Origin: Orbilia blumenaviensis
Lineage: Eukaryota > Ascomycota > Orbiliomycetes > Orbiliales > Orbiliaceae
Assembly: GCA_036872755.1 (NCBI GenBank)
Contig: JAVHNS010000004.1
Location: 3,224,001-3,288,000 of the forward strand
Direction: 5' to 3'
Length of the DNA: 64,000 nucleotides
The notes beneath the pieces are model-generated. The model had not been told where the DNA came from. It was given only the letters and a program-made list of their open reading frames with translations, and searched no databases. This document shows, piece after piece, positions 59,856-64,000 of the stretch; position 1 is the first letter of the stretch; the number at the start of each line of letters is the position of its first letter. Made by a program: the position numbers and the translations under genes.

Positions 59856-60743
59856 ATGTCTATTGGGACAATGCATAAGTCTATTATAATCTTCACTCTC
59901 ACCACCGCAGCCTTCGCAACTGCACAGACCACGGAATTCGGCCACGGCGAATACCTCTGCTACGCCGCAAATGACGTTATTTCTAGATGTTGGACCGATA
60001 AGAACGTCCCCGCGACCGCTGCCCCTCTCAAAGACTGCTACTGCGAATGGACTGCCGACTTCGATAAAGATCTGATTGGATGTTGGGAGTATATCCAGAC
60101 TGCAGTCAGCTTTATTAGTCCCGTTGAAACCCCTGGCATTCCACCATATGCCGGGTATTGTGGGCCGGTTACTGTGCCCACATCCGTTCCTGCTAAGCCT
60201 TCGAGCACCTCTGTGAGTCTTGATAACTCTGCTATAACGAATATAAGAGATAGAGAAGTACTAATTGACGGGTAAAACAAAAATCAGTCCTCAGAATCAA
60301 CCTCTACTCCCGACAACACGTCGACCTATATCTCTGCATCGAACCCAATCACCTACATAACCTCCTCGATCCCGGTCCCAACTACAGTATCAGCATCGAA
60401 TCCAATCACTTACACTACTGTATCATATGTCAACCCACATTACAACACCACCCACACGGTTAGCCATCCGGTGACTTTGATCCCTCCGACCGAGACAACG
60501 ATTATCCCTGAGCCGACACTGATCCCTCCAACTGAGACGACGGTCGTTCCCGAGCCAACGTTGATCCCACCTACGGCTACAACCGTCAGTACAAAGACTA
60601 CCTCGTACATGCCTGATCAAAGCAAGCCTGTTCCACCGCCACCAGTTGCTACAGGTGGTGCTGGTGCATTTACTTCTGGTAACAATGGTTATATGGCCAT
60701 GGTGGCCGGTGGTGTTGTTGCGGCCGTTGCTTTCACTTTGTAG
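59856..60743 (+). CDS. secreted six-cysteine GPI-anchored-type surface protein
   Basis: Two exons (59856-60212 and 60288-60743) flank a 75-nt intron with GTGAGT donor, TACTAATTG branch and AATCAG acceptor, phase 0. They encode 270 residues. Either Met1 or Met6 may start translation; MHKSIIIFTLTTAAFATAQ is a clear signal peptide with cleavage after AQ. The mature N-terminal ~90 residues carry six cysteines (LCY, RCW, DCYCE, GCW, YCG) suitable for three disulfides. A Thr/Ser/Pro-rich stalk follows, with three copies of TLIPPTxTT and two N-glycosylation-type NTT/NTS sites. The end, GNNGYMAMVAGGVVAAVAFTL, is a typical GPI-attachment signal: small residues, spacer, hydrophobic tail. The protein is probably linked to membrane or wall; its role is unknown. 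Confidence 0.8.
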
Positions 60744-61870
60744 TGGCTTGTTTTTTCTTCGTAAATTGGGGATTCGGATGTTTCTTATAGTTACCGCTCT
60801 ATAGATCTACAGAGTTTGAATACTTGTTATCCCAGATGGGTTTCTGTTTTCCTTAGCTTGTCATAGACGGCTTGGATTTTCTTTGCGGATTTAGAATCTT
60901 GTCTTGTGTTTTTCGTTTTATCGCGGTTTTGTATGATCTTAATTGTGCGGAAGATGGTGGTACGATAAAAAAAGGTAGACATAGTACATGATACAGTGGT
61001 AATAATCTTAAAATAAATTATAAATCGATACACATATATCGGGGTATCGAGTATGTGTTGCACGATGACAGAATATGTTCTCGGAAGCCTACCATTGTGT
61101 AAAGGGCTCAAACTGGTCTTGTTTCGGCTCAGACGCAATGTTTTGAAAGGTGTGGATGTAAACATGCAGTGTAGCGGTACAGACACGGCAGTTGCGATAA
61201 GAGAGTATTCCATGGATCCATGTGACCTGCGTTTTAGCTATGCAGGTATCGGCCGGGCGGTCAATATAGCGCATATTGCCAATGATATTAGTAATCCGCA
61301 CGTTATTGCTTGAGCTGAACGGTTTAAATTGTAAGATGTGGGTGGAAAATTGGAAAGCAGGAATTTATCAGTTGAATCGTATCAGTCATATGATCTTTTA
61401 CAAGGTCACGATTGGGCACAAACTTCGGGCTTCATAACCGTTACAAATTGAGGTCGGTGGTGGTTTTGGTGTTGTTTTTGTGGGATTTGTGAGTGATCAG
61501 CCCAAGGACGCGACAACATCTCTCGTGCGATCGCGTCTGTGTGGTGTGCAAAATATTATTATATAGATATTGCTATAGAGTTACTTGCATTGGGTTTGGC
61601 TCATGGAACCGGAAATATGAACTCCCGAAGGCTGTGCAGGCAGTTCGACAAAAGAACAAGGGCATGAAGCATTGTAAAGTGAGGTTCGTGAAGGACCAGA
61701 AGCTTAGCCTGGTAGTTAGTCCAGAAGTAGCTGGTTCAAATGTTCTTTCGACCGAGAGTTTTCCCCTCCAAACCCTGGCCCGAGCTCCGGCTTAATCTTT
61801 AGAAAAAACGAAAGCCAAGATGGAAAAATCCCGTGAAAAGCCAAGACACACGTGATCTCGCCGTTCGGAT
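60744..61870. other. intergenic, no convincing gene
   Basis: AT-rich 3' sequence of the GPI-type gene, followed by a few short open frames (61053-61313, 61493-61795) without domains, splice support or coding texture. I annotate no gene here. Confidence 0.45.
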
Positions 61871-62472
61871 GGTTGGTTTTTGGCGGGCAAATCTGCTGGG
61901 GAAGGTTTTGGCGTCATTCCGTAGTTTGATTTAGTTTTTTTTTTTTTTCCGGTTGGCCTGCTTAGTCTTGATTAGCAAATCCGCTGGGGTGGCACTCTTG
62001 CAGCGGTGGATTAGCAGGGTGTTTGGTAATGCTTATTCAACCAGCAGAAAAAAAGTTAGGTTGTTATGATCGTACTTAGCTTAGCTATCGATTAGCAAAC
62101 CCGCCAGCGATGCCCGGAATAGCGCCATACCAGCCAGTATCGTACGTACATGTACGTATGTGTGGATTCGGTCTCGGTGATGAATTCCTTAGTCAGAGTA
62201 GCTCATCCGGCCGATAATGCCACCAGAATGGCGCTAACTGAGTGAATTGTGTCGTGATCAAACAGCGATTGCATTGCATACCATGCCTACGTGCTCGATG
62301 CTAGGGCTAATAAGCTTGAGCTCGAAACATCGTTGCGTCGGCCGGCCCCCTGCATAAATTGGGCCGCTGAAGAGGGGATGTGCATGCTGCCTTGTTCTGT
62401 ATAAACCTAATTAGTCAAGACTTGCTGGTATTTACCTAACATTAGTACGTTGTTGCATATCCCGAAGAAGCT
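61871..62472 (+). promoter_or_regulatory. upstream region of the nitroreductase-like gene with repeated GATTAGCAAA words
   Basis: GATTAGCAAA(T/C)CCGC occurs at about 61971 and 62090, with a partial GATTAGCAG near 62009 and a related GGGCAAATCTGCTGGGG near 61883. CGTACGTACATGTACGTATG at about 62142-62161 is nearly palindromic. GTATAAA at about 62399 could act as a TATA element ~70 bases before the first ATG. The binding factor is unknown. Confidence 0.35.
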
Positions 62473-63368
62473 ATGTTCAGAAGGTTATATAAAGTCGTTC
62501 GTCCGGCCGGAAAGCTTTCTTTCAAACCATCAGTTCATCCTATACACCCCGCAGCCACCACAACAACTACAACCACACGAACAATCCAAAACTCCCAGAA
62601 AAGGACCCTTGCAACTACCACAATGGCAGACACAAAGACCTTCCTCCAGGCCGTCAAGGACCGTCACACTTACTACGACCTCAAGGCTGAATCCCCAATC
62701 CCAGATTCTCGCATCGAGGAGATTGTAAAAACTGCCATCACCACTCTTCCATCTTCGTTTAACTCTCAATCTGCTAGATTGGTTCTTCTCTACGGAGATC
62801 ACCACAAGAAGCTTTGGGATATTACCAAGGATACCTTGTTTTCCTTTATCTCCGAGGAGCAGAAGGAGGCCACTGGTAGCAGACTTGCAGGCTTCAGGAA
62901 TGCCTATGCCACCGTATGTCCTTACCGACCCCATAATCTGAAACCCAAGAGAAATACTAACAGATATTGTGCAGATCCTATTTTTTGAAGATCCCCAGCC
63001 AATCAAGGAGCTTCAGACCGCCTTCGCAGCCTATGCTGATAAGTTCCCACAGTGGTCTGAACACACCTCTGCCATCCACCAATTCACTCGTATGTACCAT
63101 ATCTTCCCGGTCTTCCACCCAATGCTACCACAATTGATACTAATCCCTGTAAATAGTGTGGACTGCCCTAGAGGCTGAGGGCTTTGGAGCCAACCTCCAG
63201 CACTACAACCCACTCATCGACGACAAGGTCAAGGAGGAGTGGGGTGTCGATAAAGACTACAAGCTCGTTGCCCAGCTTGTTTTCGGAACACCAAACTCCG
63301 GACCTCAGGCCAGGCCACAGATCGTTACATTCAAGCCCATCGAGGAGACCTTCAGGGTCTTCAGATAG
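62473..63368 (+). CDS. Frm2/Hbn1-like nitroreductase, possible mitochondrial isoform
   Basis: Three exons (62473-62913, 62975-63089 and 63157-63368) are separated by 61- and 67-nt introns with GTATGT donors and branch sites TACTAACA and TACTAATC, giving 255 residues. The conserved nitroreductase-fold words are all present: FLQAVKDRHTYYDL, SSFNSQSARLVLLYGDHHKK, LFFEDP, YADKFPQWSEH, WTALEAEGFGANLQHYNPLI and YKLVAQLVFGTP. They match the yeast Frm2/Hbn1 family of FMN-dependent oxidoreductases linked to lipid signalling and oxidative stress. The family is usually about 200 residues long, which corresponds to starting at the second ATG (62623, MADTK, 205 residues). The extra ~50 residues are basic, Ser/Thr-rich and free of acids at the start (MFRRLYKVVRPAGKLSFK), as in a mitochondrial presequence. 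Confidence 0.9.
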
Positions 63369-64000
63369 ATGCTTTCTTTTTCTGTCTTTCCTTTCTCGAC
63401 TTCCCTTATCATTTATTGATGGGGATATGACTAGCTCGGGATAGAACACCATATATAGCGGGCGTTTTGTTGTGTTAGCTAGAGCTGTAGATAAAATCAG
63501 CAACTTTACTTTGGGGGAACCGGGTGTTTGTTACATGGAAACTTTTATCTGGCGAACGATGGTTGTATCGAAAACCCATAGATAGCCCCTCCTTTCTTGG
63601 CCGGACAATGGCGAATTGAATTGAACTGATTAAGCAATCAAAATCACATGAATGAGCCGCTACAGCGCTGCCTCTATCAGTGCGTAGATTCCGTGGCCAT
63701 TTTGCCCAATTGATCGATCACAGATATACCAATACATAGCTGTTAATATTAAAGTATCCAGGTATGTTAGGTCTTAAGTAAAATTAGTGTGTATAGTGCA
63801 TGATGTGCGAATGGAGACTCTGTATCCCGCCAATGTAATCTTTTACATGATTTCAAACTGAACTCGCTGACTACAGACTAGTTTCATTCAGTACACATGG
63901 CGCTTTTTCTTTTCGTTATGTTGCATACCCCTAACAATTTCGCTATCATTTAAGACATAATAGGTCATATATTTTCCACCATTGTAAGACCGCTGCTCTC
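63369..64000. other. 3' intergenic region, no gene seen
   Basis: It holds the 3' untranslated region of the nitroreductase-like gene and AT-rich DNA up to the window edge. No open frame, repeat array or RNA gene is recognisable. Confidence 0.5.

Noticed and set aside
61493..61795. 100-residue open frame
   Set aside because: No domain, no conserved words and no supporting splice or promoter context.

Overview
This window is nuclear DNA of a filamentous ascomycete (Pezizomycotina). The evidence is short spliceosomal introns (mostly 59-126 nt) with GTAAGT/GTATGT-type donors and CTAAC-like branch sites, typical fungal protein families, and very large low-complexity genes. I cannot fix the genus from sequence alone; an early-diverging class such as Orbiliomycetes or Pezizomycetes is only a guess.

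Layout. 1-2450 is GC-rich, G-run-rich, internally repeated DNA with no convincing gene. 2450-7635 is gene-poor and full of microsatellites; its last ~1.2 kb is a pyrimidine-rich leader. 7636-46903 is one enormous coding locus on the + strand. Six introns can be placed with matching phase, four of them in-frame and stop-free. A seventh, at 11272-11788, is uncertain. Spliced, it encodes about 12,771 residues: a disordered Ser/Pro head, a GRGGPPPP array, a ~1,560-residue Arg/Glu/Ala helix, acidic and RS/His-rich stretches, two blocks of an LPxS(R) repeat, an FFDVFP repeat, an SPRR array, a second charged coil, a C-terminal coiled coil, and a conserved C-terminal helical domain. The architecture recalls the giant Woronin-body tether Leashin (LAH, often annotated 'involucrin repeat protein'), but I hold that identity only as a hypothesis.

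46904-64000 is an ordinary gene neighbourhood. In order it holds a sterol desaturase/fatty-acid hydroxylase superfamily membrane protein, a FAD-dependent monooxygenase, two minus-strand orphan genes whose identical intron-phase pattern (1-1-0-1) suggests an old tandem duplication, a minus-strand proline-rich membrane protein, a six-cysteine secreted GPI-type surface protein, and a Frm2/Hbn1-like nitroreductase with a possible mitochondrial leader. Nothing here looks like a coordinated metabolic cluster.

The most notable object is the giant locus: its size, its nested families of short repeats, about a dozen Ala/Gly-rich hydrophobic patches next to charged tails, and an internal junction at 11.3-11.8 kb that could yield a short amino-terminal isoform.
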